This document shows positions 17,450 to 24,599 of a stretch of DNA of 24,923 nt, piece by piece. The notes under the pieces are model-generated. The model made no database searches. It was given only the letters and a program-made list of their open reading frames with translations, and had not been told where the DNA came from. Positions within the stretch are counted from its first letter, which is position 1, and the number at the start of each line of letters is the position of its first letter. Source of the DNA: a virus; IMG/VR virus record IMGVR_UViG_3300034198_003717, positions 1 to 24,923 of that record; one strand, given 5' to 3'. The position numbers and the translations under genes are program-made.

Positions 17450-17908
17450 GTGGTTGAGGAATACGTGGGATCGACTATCATCTGGTGTGCATTCCGCGAA
17501 GAGATCGCCATCGTGAGTGAGGCCCTGCGTAAGGAGTATGGTGAAGATCAAGTGGTCGAGTTGCACGGAGACGTGGACGAGGCCGCCCGAGATTACAATG
17601 TCAACACGGCCTTTCAAAGCGGGGCAGCCCGGTTTTTGGTCGGGAATACCGCTACGGGCGGCATGGGGCTGACGATGCACAAAGCGGAGAATGAGATCTA
17701 TTTTTCCAATTCGTTCAATTACACCGACCGTGAGCAGTCCGAGGAGCGGGCGTTCGGTCCGCATAAGAAAAATGGTACGGTGATCATCGATATCGTAGCC
17801 GAGAACACCGTTGATGAACATATCCTGGAGGCGTTAACTCAGAAAAAAGACGTCTCGGAATATGTGCGGTCGACTATTGACACGCTAAAAGTAAAACTCT
17901 ATGAATAA
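17450..17908 (+). CDS. SNF2-family helicase, C-terminal part (RecA lobe 2), downstream of the TAG
   Basis: 152 residues if initiated at the GTG immediately after TAG. No clear ribosome-binding site precedes it. Lobe 2 motifs are present: VGSTIIWCAFREE (motif IV region), VVELHGDVDEAARD, FLVGNTATGGMGLTMHKA (motif V) and NYTDREQSEERAFG (motif VI), then TVIIDIVAENTVDEHI. Motif VI is unusual. The family normally reads RAHRIGQ, here RAFGPHK, so the second (finger) arginine is missing. Either the product is a separately translated subunit, or it is joined to lobe 1 by TAG readthrough, or the gene is degraded, or the stop is a sequence error. The open frame and intact fold signature argue against old decay. 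Confidence 0.75.
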   Translation: MVEEYVGSTIIWCAFREEIAIVSEALRKEYGEDQVVELHGDVDEAARDYNVNTAFQSGAARFLVGNTATGGMGLTMHKAENEIYFSNSFNYTDREQSEERAFGPHKKNGTVIIDIVAENTVDEHILEALTQKKDVSEYVRSTIDTLKVKLYE

Positions 17909-18302
17909 GAATATTGACACGCGTATCGGGGCCATGTTTAATGGCGGTTCAATAAACAATAGCGCCATGACATCGAAGGTTTTCGTAACACAGGAGCAGG
18001 AAAAGCTCAATTACAGTCCTGCTGAGGAATACGGCGAGGTCGTGTTTATTACGCGCAACGAATTTAGCGTCATAAAGGCGAGTCTCCGCAACGAGGCTTT
18101 GATAGATGAAATCGCCTCCAAGCTTAAAAGTTTTGACCCCTTGGTTGACTACATCACAGTCTCCGGGAGCCCGGTGGTGGCAGCCACCGTGTTCTTGGTC
18201 CTGGGATTGCGGAAGATCAAGTCGGTCAATATGCTCCGCTGGAGCAACCGTGATTGCGTGTATCATCCGATCACGATTCAGTTAACACCAAACCAAATAT
18301 AG
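17901..18302 (+). CDS. Conserved-looking phage protein, unknown function
   Basis: 133 residues. After a polar N-terminus there are YGEVVFITRNEFSVIKASLR, then EIASKLKSFDPLVDYITVSGSPVVAATVFLVLGL and KIKSVNMLRWSNRDCVYHPITI. The last part alternates strand, helix and strand in a small alpha/beta fold. The hydrophobic PVVAATVFLVLG stretch is more likely a buried helix than a membrane segment. Its ATG overlaps the helicase end by 8 bases. It ends in TAG two bases before the next ATG. It sits in a replication operon, so a role there is likely, but no family function is known to me. Confidence 0.75.
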   Translation: MNKNIDTRIGAMFNGGSINNSAMTSKVFVTQEQEKLNYSPAEEYGEVVFITRNEFSVIKASLRNEALIDEIASKLKSFDPLVDYITVSGSPVVAATVFLVLGLRKIKSVNMLRWSNRDCVYHPITIQLTPNQI

Positions 18303-18304
18303 AC

Positions 18305-18751
18305 ATGAGCGAAGAAACACATCCGAACGATACATTTAAAGCGCATTATGATTCACTCGAAACGGTGGACGTCATCAAGGAGATGGACAAGTTGCGCAAG
18401 GCTAAAGAAGACGCAGAGGCTGAGCTGAAAACCATTAACGCCGAGTACGACTACGTCAGGCACATCTACATCCCCGAGCTTTTCGAGCGTGAGGGTATCG
18501 ATAATCTTAAGGTCACCGACGTGGGCCGGGTTTCGCTGACTGCCGACCTCCGGGTTAGCGTTCTCAGCGAGAACAAGGATCGGGTGTTTGAGTTCTTCGA
18601 CATGCTAGGCAAAGGTGACATCGTGACGAAGACAATCAACGCGAGCACGCTCAAAGCCGTCGTCAAGTCGATGATTTTGAATGGTGATGAGGTACCGGAG
18701 GATCTTATTAAAGTGACTCCGTTCACGCGGGCCTCCATCACCAAACGCTAA
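18305..18751 (+). CDS. Coiled-coil replication-module protein, unknown function
   Basis: 148 residues counted from ATG 18305 (MSEETHPNDTF). An upstream in-frame ATG at 18254 lies inside the previous gene and is less likely. Residues about 20-55 form a heptad-rich coiled coil (VIKEMDKLRKAKEDAEAEL), followed by IPELFEREGIDNLKVTDVGRVSL and a helical C-terminal half (DRVFEFFDMLGKGD, ASTLKAVVKSMIL). Proteins of this layout often lie directly before the SSB-like gene in phage replication operons, where function is not established. No catalytic residues are visible. Confidence 0.75.
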   Translation: MSEETHPNDTFKAHYDSLETVDVIKEMDKLRKAKEDAEAELKTINAEYDYVRHIYIPELFEREGIDNLKVTDVGRVSLTADLRVSVLSENKDRVFEFFDMLGKGDIVTKTINASTLKAVVKSMILNGDEVPEDLIKVTPFTRASITKR

Positions 18752-18795
18752 TTTCCCCAGAACAGAAACCAACAACAACAAGTAGAAACCAACAT
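18752..18795 (+). promoter_or_regulatory. G-poor, CA-rich leader without Shine-Dalgarno, with an 11-bp direct repeat
   Basis: The 44 bases before the SSB-like start are almost free of G and contain AGAAACCAACA twice (18764-18774 and 18784-18794), separated by CAACAAGT-type sequence. Such unstructured CA-rich leaders can drive efficient SD-independent initiation. That would suit an abundant DNA-binding protein. This is inference. Confidence 0.5.
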
Positions 18796-19539
18796 ATGAG
18801 CAAGTTAGTAAAAGCACCAAGCAACGAAATGTTTCAGGCCGATTGCCCGGATTTCCTTGCGAACAACAAGGGTAACCGTGGTACGGAAAACGTCGGAGCC
18901 GAGGATCTTCTGATTCCACGGCTGGAACTCGTGCAGGACTTGTCGCCTTGCCGCAAGAAGAACGACCAGGCCTACATTCCGGGAGCCGATGGTGGGATGT
19001 TGTACAACAACGTCACCCGTCAACTCTACGGGCCCGAGGTGTTACTCGTCCCGGTGTACTTCAAGAAGGAGTTCCTTATTTGGAAAGATCGTCAGAAGGG
19101 TGGCGGTTTCCGGGGCGTGCACACCAGCCTTGCCGATGCCGAAGATGCGTTGTCGCATCTGGAAGACGGGTCAGATTGCGAGATTATGGACACCGCTCAA
19201 CACTTCTGCCTGCTCGTCCAGCCAGAAACGGGTAAGGTCGAAGAGATCGTGATCTCGATGTCCAAATCCAAGGCCAAGGTGTCGAGGAAGTTTAACTCGC
19301 TTATCCGGATGGCCGGTGGTGACTCCTTCAGCCGGGTCTACCGCTTGTCCACCGTGAGTGAGAAGAACAACAAGAATCAGGACTTCTACAATCTGACCAT
19401 CGCTGCAGCGGGCTTTCCCACTAAGGCGTTGTACGATGCGGCGGTGAAGCTCTACGAGGGTATCTCCTCCGGGGCTGTCGCGATCGATCGGAAGACCGAT
19501 TCGTTTAGCTCTGAAGTCGAGTCTGACCGGGAATATTAA
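18796..19539 (+). CDS. Probable single-stranded DNA-binding protein
   Basis: 247 residues. The middle is beta-rich with aromatic residues suitable for nucleic acid stacking (QLYGPEVLLVPVYFKKEFLIW, DTAQHFCLLVQ, KAKVSRKFNSLIRMAGG, QDFYNLTIAAAGFP). The C-terminus is a short acidic tail (SSEVESDREY) like those of phage SSBs such as T7 gp2.5, which use the tail to contact polymerase and helicase. Position between primase/helicase genes and the UvrD-like helicase and polymerase supports this. It has no direct OB-fold signature I can name, so the call rests on context, composition and acidic tail. An unusual CA-rich leader precedes it. Confidence 0.6.
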   Translation: MSKLVKAPSNEMFQADCPDFLANNKGNRGTENVGAEDLLIPRLELVQDLSPCRKKNDQAYIPGADGGMLYNNVTRQLYGPEVLLVPVYFKKEFLIWKDRQKGGGFRGVHTSLADAEDALSHLEDGSDCEIMDTAQHFCLLVQPETGKVEEIVISMSKSKAKVSRKFNSLIRMAGGDSFSRVYRLSTVSEKNNKNQDFYNLTIAAAGFPTKALYDAAVKLYEGISSGAVAIDRKTDSFSSEVESDREY

Positions 19540-19544
19540 TCGCC

Positions 19545-20978
19545 GTGAGACGGTTTAAGAGTACTGTGATCTATGGCCCTCCGGGGTGCGGCAAGACGAC
19601 TAACCTCGTGCACAGGCTCTCAGAATCCGTCGAAATATGGGGTGGCTCTAAGGTCCTGTTCATCAGCTTCACGAAAGCAGCCGCCGCTGAAGCGGTGAGC
19701 AGGACCGGGGCCATTCCGATCGCCAAAAATGCCGTAGGTACGCTGCACAGTCTTATGTTCCGGTTGTGTAACCTTACGAGCGAGGCGGTGGTAGATAAGG
19801 AGAAGCTGGCTAAGTTTGGAGCCAAGACCGGGTTCCGATTCAAGGGCAACAGTAACGACGCCGGGGATGACATGGAGACGGGAGACCATTACCTTGCCGT
19901 GATTGCACGGGCAACCAACAAGGAGACGAAGCTTGCAGCCGAATATCACGACATGGGTCGTCCGGGCAACTGGGCGGAATTCGAATTTTTCACAAAGTCC
20001 TACGCCGACTGGAAGTACGCCAACGGTTACGTCGACTTCAACGATATGCTTGAGCGTTACGTGGCGGATCCGCAGCCGCACGGAGCCAACGCAATCTACA
20101 TCGATGAAGCCCAGGATCTCACCAACCTCCAATGGCGGGTAGTAAGTCATCTGGTATCACATGATACCGTCAGGCAGGTGGTCGTGGCCGGGGATGATGA
20201 TCAAGCGGTGTTTGAGTGGGCCGGGGCTAACCCGCAGGGGATGCTCAGGTTTGAAGAGGCATCGATGGCTGATCGAGTCGTGTTGAAGCAGTCTTGGCGG
20301 GTCCCGGTCAAGGCGCATAAGATGGCATTAGATTTGATTAGCCGGGTTAAGAATCGAGTGGTGAAGGAGTACCTGCCGATGCAGCATGATGGTGAAGTGC
20401 GGAGGTTGGGGTCTTTCAACCCGTCTACGATCGACAGGGGCGCAGATATCCTTATTTTATGCAGATCATTCCACACTAAAACTGCGATCGAGCAGGAACT
20501 GATCAGACATTTAATCCCTTACAAGAACGAGGGCAGCATGCCCGGGCTGTTTGATTCTCGGATTGCCAATGCTGTTCGGTCTTTCCTTAAGCTCTACGGT
20601 ACGGAGGATCTTTCAAAGGTAGATCTTAATCGGATATTGGCGGTGGCCGATGATCGTACGAAGGCTGATCTCAGGAGTGGAAATTTCGATGCGGTTCGCA
20701 AGCGCGGATACATCCGGTCGTTGAAGATCCCGGTTCATCAGATAGACTTCTTTAAGTCGGCAGATCTTTCAAGACCAGCGAACATTCGGCTGAGCACAAT
20801 CCATTCCGCTAAAGGCCGGGAGGCGGATCATGTAATTTTAAATACGGGCCTGACCATGAGAACCTTGAGGTCCATGGATTTAAACCCGGACGCAGAGGCG
20901 CGAGTGTGGTACGTGGGCCTGACCCGTACCAAAAACAAGTTAGACATATTAGAGGGCGACATGGCTTATAGAGTATGA
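19545..20978 (+). CDS. UvrD/Rep-like superfamily 1 DNA helicase
   Basis: 477 residues from a GTG start that places the Walker A close to the N-terminus. All SF1A motifs can be read: I GPPGCGKTT (Lys17), Ia LFISFTKAAAAEA, GTLHSL, II IYIDEAQDLT, III VVVAGDDDQAVFEWAGA, IV LKQSWRVP, V LSTIHSAKGREADHVIL, VI EARVWYVGLTRTK. It is shorter than UvrD (about 720 residues), lacking most of the 1B/2B insertions, as in compact phage SF1 helicases. It would unwind DNA 3'-5' at the fork or aid repair, and its stop overlaps the polymerase ATG (ATGA), implying coupled expression. Confidence 0.92.
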   Translation: MRRFKSTVIYGPPGCGKTTNLVHRLSESVEIWGGSKVLFISFTKAAAAEAVSRTGAIPIAKNAVGTLHSLMFRLCNLTSEAVVDKEKLAKFGAKTGFRFKGNSNDAGDDMETGDHYLAVIARATNKETKLAAEYHDMGRPGNWAEFEFFTKSYADWKYANGYVDFNDMLERYVADPQPHGANAIYIDEAQDLTNLQWRVVSHLVSHDTVRQVVVAGDDDQAVFEWAGANPQGMLRFEEASMADRVVLKQSWRVPVKAHKMALDLISRVKNRVVKEYLPMQHDGEVRRLGSFNPSTIDRGADILILCRSFHTKTAIEQELIRHLIPYKNEGSMPGLFDSRIANAVRSFLKLYGTEDLSKVDLNRILAVADDRTKADLRSGNFDAVRKRGYIRSLKIPVHQIDFFKSADLSRPANIRLSTIHSAKGREADHVILNTGLTMRTLRSMDLNPDAEARVWYVGLTRTKNKLDILEGDMAYRV

Positions 20979-22810
20979 AATATCCTAGACTTAGAGAATA
21001 TCCTTACATAGCGTTTGATTGTGAGACAACCGGACTGTTTTGGTGGAAAGACGAGATCTTTGGCATCAGCGTGTCTTGCCCGGACGGTATCGATCATTAC
21101 TGGGACGTCCGGTCTGAACCCGAAGCGTTGGCCTTCCTCAGGGAGGAAATTCCTCATTGTCGCCGGGTGGTATGTCACAACGCGAAGTTCGACTGGCATT
21201 TCGCTCGGGAGATGGGCGTTAATTTCCCGGAATCGAACGTGGATTGTACGCTTATCCGGGCGGCGCTGATAGATGAGCATCTTTTGAATTACAACCTCGA
21301 CTATCTAGGAACCAAGTATGTCGGAGTGGGGAAGGACGACATCATTCAGGAGTTGGCCGATATTTTCGGGGGCAAGGCCGAAAAGAAGGTGCAGATGGCC
21401 AATCTTCACCGGGCCCCGGTACGAATCGTCGGAAAGTATGCGATGCAGGATACCCGCACCACGCTTAAGCTCTGGGAGTGGCAGGAGCAGGAAATCGAGA
21501 GTCAGGATCTCCATAAAGTGTGTGATCTGGAGCGGTCGCTGCTACCTGTCCTAGTCGACCTTGAATTTGATGGTGTAAGGGTTAACGTATCGCAGGCTGA
21601 GGCTGTGGTCCCAGAGCTCGACCGAAAAGTGTCTGAGATTCAGATGGAGTTGGACGACATCGCCGGGTTTGAGGTCAACGTCAATTCCGGCCCGATGATG
21701 GCTAAATTATTTCAGCCGAGTCAGCGGGCGGATGGTGTCTGGACGCTGACGGATGGTACGCCAGCTGAGGCTACGCCCGGGGGCAAGGCTTCCATTGGGG
21801 CTGCGACGCTCAGACAGATGAAGCATCCCGCCGCCGCTCTGATTCTTCAACTCCGCAAGATCATTAAAACCCGGGATACGTTCATCAAAGGCCATATCCT
21901 AAACTATCATCACAACGGGGTCATTCATTGCAATTTCAATCAGACCAGATCTGACAATGACCTGGGTACGGGTACGGGTCGGCTGAGCGTAAATGCCCCG
22001 GCCCTGCAGCAGATCCACAAGCGTGACAAGGACATTGCGGGCATCGTTCGATCTTTGTTTTTGCCCGATTTTAAGACGCACGATTGGGTCTGCAACGACT
22101 GGGCTCAGATGGATTTCCGCGTGTTTGCACATTACGTCAACGATCCGCGTATTTTAGAAATCTACAGGCAGAATCCGGATGCGGATTTTCATCAGATGGC
22201 TGCCGATCTCACCGGGTTGCCCCGGTCGCCGAGGTTCGCGGGTGACGCTAATGCCAAGCAGATTAATCTCGGGCTTGTGTTCGGCATGGGCCAGGGTAAA
22301 CTTGCGGCTGAGATGAATCTGCCGTACACGGTTGAGAGAAATGAAAAGACGGGCAAGGACAGGCTGGTGCCGGGACCGGAGGCTATGTCGGTATTCGAGA
22401 AGTATCATAGCGCCATTCCCGGGGTCAAGGAGTTGCTCCAATCGGCCAGTGCCAAGGCGTCGTCCCGGGGGTTCATACGGACGATCATGGGCAGGCGAAT
22501 CCGGTTTCCTAAGGGGCAGGCTGTTCACAAGGCGGGCGGGTTAATTTTTCAGGGGTCGGCTGCCGACGCTCTTAAAGTGAAGCTGGTTGAGTTACATAAA
22601 TTCCTTAAAGGGACGCAGTCCGGAGCAAGGTTATTACTCAACGTTCACGATGAATTTGATATGTCGGTACCTCGCGGTGATGCGAAGACGCTCGCCGAGA
22701 TTAACCGCATTCTAACACATTTTGATGGGATACTCACCCCCATCAAATTCCGAGTACCCGTCCGGACGGACCAAGGTGTCGGACCCAACTGGTGGGAGGC
22801 TAGCAAATAA
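20975..22810 (+). CDS. dpoZ: Family A DNA polymerase with 3'-5' exonuclease, DpoZ-like
   Basis: 611 residues, with no 5'-3' exonuclease domain. Exonuclease motifs are complete: Asp15/Glu17 (FDCETTG), Asp73 (HNAKFD) and Tyr155/Asp159 (YAMQD). Polymerase motifs: A, Asp375 in NDWAQMDFRVFAHYV; B, Lys428 in ANAKQINLGLVFGMG; C, His558-Asp559-Glu560 in LNVHDEFD. Compared with E. coli Pol I, the steric-gate Glu710 position is Asp380, Arg754 aligns to Asp424, Phe762 to Leu432 and Tyr766 to Phe436. It lies directly upstream of purZ, the arrangement expected of DpoZ, the polymerase that favours 2-aminoadenine in Z-genome phages. Family A is certain. DpoZ identity follows from the gene neighbourhood. Confidence 0.9.
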   Translation: MKYPRLREYPYIAFDCETTGLFWWKDEIFGISVSCPDGIDHYWDVRSEPEALAFLREEIPHCRRVVCHNAKFDWHFAREMGVNFPESNVDCTLIRAALIDEHLLNYNLDYLGTKYVGVGKDDIIQELADIFGGKAEKKVQMANLHRAPVRIVGKYAMQDTRTTLKLWEWQEQEIESQDLHKVCDLERSLLPVLVDLEFDGVRVNVSQAEAVVPELDRKVSEIQMELDDIAGFEVNVNSGPMMAKLFQPSQRADGVWTLTDGTPAEATPGGKASIGAATLRQMKHPAAALILQLRKIIKTRDTFIKGHILNYHHNGVIHCNFNQTRSDNDLGTGTGRLSVNAPALQQIHKRDKDIAGIVRSLFLPDFKTHDWVCNDWAQMDFRVFAHYVNDPRILEIYRQNPDADFHQMAADLTGLPRSPRFAGDANAKQINLGLVFGMGQGKLAAEMNLPYTVERNEKTGKDRLVPGPEAMSVFEKYHSAIPGVKELLQSASAKASSRGFIRTIMGRRIRFPKGQAVHKAGGLIFQGSAADALKVKLVELHKFLKGTQSGARLLLNVHDEFDMSVPRGDAKTLAEINRILTHFDGILTPIKFRVPVRTDQGVGPNWWEASK

Positions 22811-22821
22811 CATAACGTATA

Positions 22822-23877
22822 ATGAAAAAAATAACAGCGATCATAGACTTGCAGTTTGGCAGCACCGGCAAAGGACTGCTGGCCGGGTATCTGGCACAGA
22901 ATAGACAACCGGATACCATTGTGACGGCGTGGGCGGCCAACGCGGGGCACACATTCATCGACGCCCATGGCAACAAGTTTGTTCATACCATGCTGGCTAA
23001 CGGCATCGTGTCACCCAATCTCAAGCGTATTCTTATCGGGCCCGGATCGATATTGGATCTCGACAACCTTTTTCGGGAGATCATGATCAACCAGGAGTAT
23101 TTGCAAAATGTACATATCTTCGTCCATGAAAATGCTGCGGTGATCACCGGCAAGCATAGGGTCGAGGAAGCAAATGGCATGACGGCCATAGGCTCCACCA
23201 AAAAGGGATGCGGAGCAGCTGCAATTCAGCGGATCAGGCGAAATCCGGATGATTTAAACACCGTCAAGGAACTCTTAAAACATCATGCGGTGGCCCGGCA
23301 CGTCAACGTCGTGGGGCCGATGGGATACGCTTGGATGCTGGATGAGGGAGAAAACATCATGATCGAAGGGGCTCAGGGCTATTCGCTGTCAATGTATCAT
23401 GGATTCTACCCTTACACGACGTCGAGGGATGTATCCACCGCTCAGCTGCTGGCAGATTGCGGTGTCCCGGTGTCACCGGATTATCCTGTGGAGGTCATCG
23501 GAACGGCACGCACTTACCCGATCCGGGTGGCGAACAGGTTTGACCACAATGGTAAGCAGGTCGGATGGTCCGGGCCCAATTACCTCGATCAGATTGAGAC
23601 CTCGTTTAAAGATATCGGGCAGGAGATCGAGCTTACTACCGTAACCAAGCTACCGCGACGGATCTTCACGTTCTCACTATCCCAGGTTAAACATGCCGTG
23701 CGTCAATGCGGGGTTAAAGAGATCTTTCTTAATTTTTGCAATTACATGCAGCCCGACGAATTGAAAGCGCTCATTAAATCCATCAACCGCAACACCGGGG
23801 CCAGGGTCCGATGGACCGGGCACGGGGCCACCGTAAACGACGTTGTGGACGTTGACGCTCATCCCGAGTTATTCTGA
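22822..23877 (+). CDS. purZ: PurZ, aminodeoxyadenylosuccinate synthase (2-aminoadenine pathway)
   Basis: 351 residues, shorter than bacterial PurA (about 430) and right for PurZ. The GTP/ATP loop reads IDLQFGSTGKG. Where PurA has GDEGKGK with the catalytic Asp13, here Ser14 and Thr15 take the Asp-Glu positions, the diagnostic change that lets PurZ use dGMP instead of IMP. Other conserved parts are NAGHTF (His43), the GSTKKGCGAA segment, EGAQGYSLS, YPYTTSRD, IGTARTYPIRV, ELTTVTKLPRR and LNFCNYM, matching characterised phage PurZ. It condenses aspartate with dGMP. Host PurB and kinases then give dZTP. It starts 11 bases after the polymerase and is followed at once by the MazZ-like gene. No Shine-Dalgarno is visible. 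Confidence 0.95.
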   Translation: MKKITAIIDLQFGSTGKGLLAGYLAQNRQPDTIVTAWAANAGHTFIDAHGNKFVHTMLANGIVSPNLKRILIGPGSILDLDNLFREIMINQEYLQNVHIFVHENAAVITGKHRVEEANGMTAIGSTKKGCGAAAIQRIRRNPDDLNTVKELLKHHAVARHVNVVGPMGYAWMLDEGENIMIEGAQGYSLSMYHGFYPYTTSRDVSTAQLLADCGVPVSPDYPVEVIGTARTYPIRVANRFDHNGKQVGWSGPNYLDQIETSFKDIGQEIELTTVTKLPRRIFTFSLSQVKHAVRQCGVKEIFLNFCNYMQPDELKALIKSINRNTGARVRWTGHGATVNDVVDVDAHPELF

Positions 23878-23878
23878 T

Positions 23879-24322
23879 ATGGAGATTAAAAAATTAACCA
23901 AAAGCATCGTGGAATGGGCGGATTCCGTCTTTCCGGACCGTAAACCCGAGGCAGCTCTGTTGAAGCTGTTTGAGGAAGTGGGGGAGCTTGTCAAGGATCC
24001 GCGTAGCCCGGGTGAGTACGCCGATATCTGCATCATGTTGTTCGATCTGGCCGATATGCACAAGATTGACTTGGCACAAGCGATCAAGGACAAAATGGAG
24101 GTAAACAGATCCAGACAATGGGTGGTCACCAAGACCGGCACCATGCAGCACGAGGACCATCCGTTGGAGGGTACCTGTACCATGCGGCAAGCATATCTCT
24201 ACGGTATGCGAGACGCCCGGGAGGGCAACAACAGGAACCCCGGAAACAATGTGCCGCCGAAATACGTTGAGTGGTACAATCGGGGGTATGACATGGCAGC
24301 CGGGGAATGTGATGCCGACTGA
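23879..24322 (+). CDS. mazZ: MazZ-like MazG-family dGTP/dATP pyrophosphohydrolase with extra C-terminal domain
   Basis: 147 residues counted from ATG 23879, one base after the purZ stop; the ATG at 23843 lies inside purZ and is unlikely. The all-alpha NTP-pyrophosphohydrolase motif is clear: LFEEVGELVKD with Glu33 and Glu36, then EYADICIMLFDLADM with Glu46 and Asp49, and the family ending MEVNRSRQW. In Z-genome phages MazZ turns dGTP into dGMP, the PurZ substrate, and can also lower dATP. The last 45 or so residues (MRQAYLYGMRDAREGNN to KYVEWYNRGYDMAAGE) look like an added small domain resembling ribosome modulation factor (AY..G..A...G, W..G...A). That extra domain is an inference. Confidence 0.88.
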   Translation: MEIKKLTKSIVEWADSVFPDRKPEAALLKLFEEVGELVKDPRSPGEYADICIMLFDLADMHKIDLAQAIKDKMEVNRSRQWVVTKTGTMQHEDHPLEGTCTMRQAYLYGMRDAREGNNRNPGNNVPPKYVEWYNRGYDMAAGECDAD

Positions 24323-24323
24323 T

Positions 24324-24599
24324 ATGGACCTTCAAAAATATCTTGAAGAGCATCACCCGGATGAACCCATCGCCACACCCGACGGGTTGGACGATGCATT
24401 CATCGGCGTGGCGAGGCAGGCAGGTGGTCTCACCGTAGCCGTGTATGATCGTGAGAAATGCGTCGAGATTCTTGCCCGGGACATGAGTGTGGAGGACGCG
24501 GAGGAATACTTCGCGTTTAATACCGAATGTGCTTACGTAGGAATCAACACGCCCATGTTCCTAAGCAGGCCGGAACCGGAGGAGCACGATGTTGTTTAA
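24324..24599 (+). CDS. Small conserved phage protein, unknown function
   Basis: 91 residues from ATG 24324 (MDLQKYLEEHHPDEP); the ATG at 24249 lies inside the MazZ-like gene. The core (DDAFIGVARQAGGLTVAVYDREKCVEIL, MSVEDAEEYFAFNTECAYVGINTPMF) resembles a widespread family of small phage and bacterial proteins of unknown function. It starts one base after the MazZ-like stop and overlaps the next gene by 11 bases, so it is part of the same operon. No catalytic motif is visible. Confidence 0.75.
   Translation: MDLQKYLEEHHPDEPIATPDGLDDAFIGVARQAGGLTVAVYDREKCVEILARDMSVEDAEEYFAFNTECAYVGINTPMFLSRPEPEEHDVV

Noticed and set aside
17447-18302. Genome-wide reassignment of TAG as a sense codon
   Set aside because: Only one gene is interrupted by TAG. 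TAG also ends the primase and the 133-residue protein at sensible places, other genes end in TAA or TGA, and no suppressor tRNA is seen in the window. Local readthrough stays possible.
14620-18302. A TOTE-like defence or conflict system formed by the primase and SNF2 genes
   Set aside because: They sit in a phage replication operon with SSB-like, UvrD-like and polymerase genes, with no endonuclease of the TOTE type seen. A replication role is simpler.
18254-18304. Upstream ATG for the coiled-coil protein
   Set aside because: It would overlap the preceding gene by about 49 bases. The ATG at 18305 follows the upstream stop by two bases and fits the packing of the operon.
23843-23878. Upstream ATG for the MazZ-like protein
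   Set aside because: It lies inside purZ and adds residues outside the family. The ATG at 23879, one base after the purZ stop, gives the normal MEIKKLTKSIVEW start.
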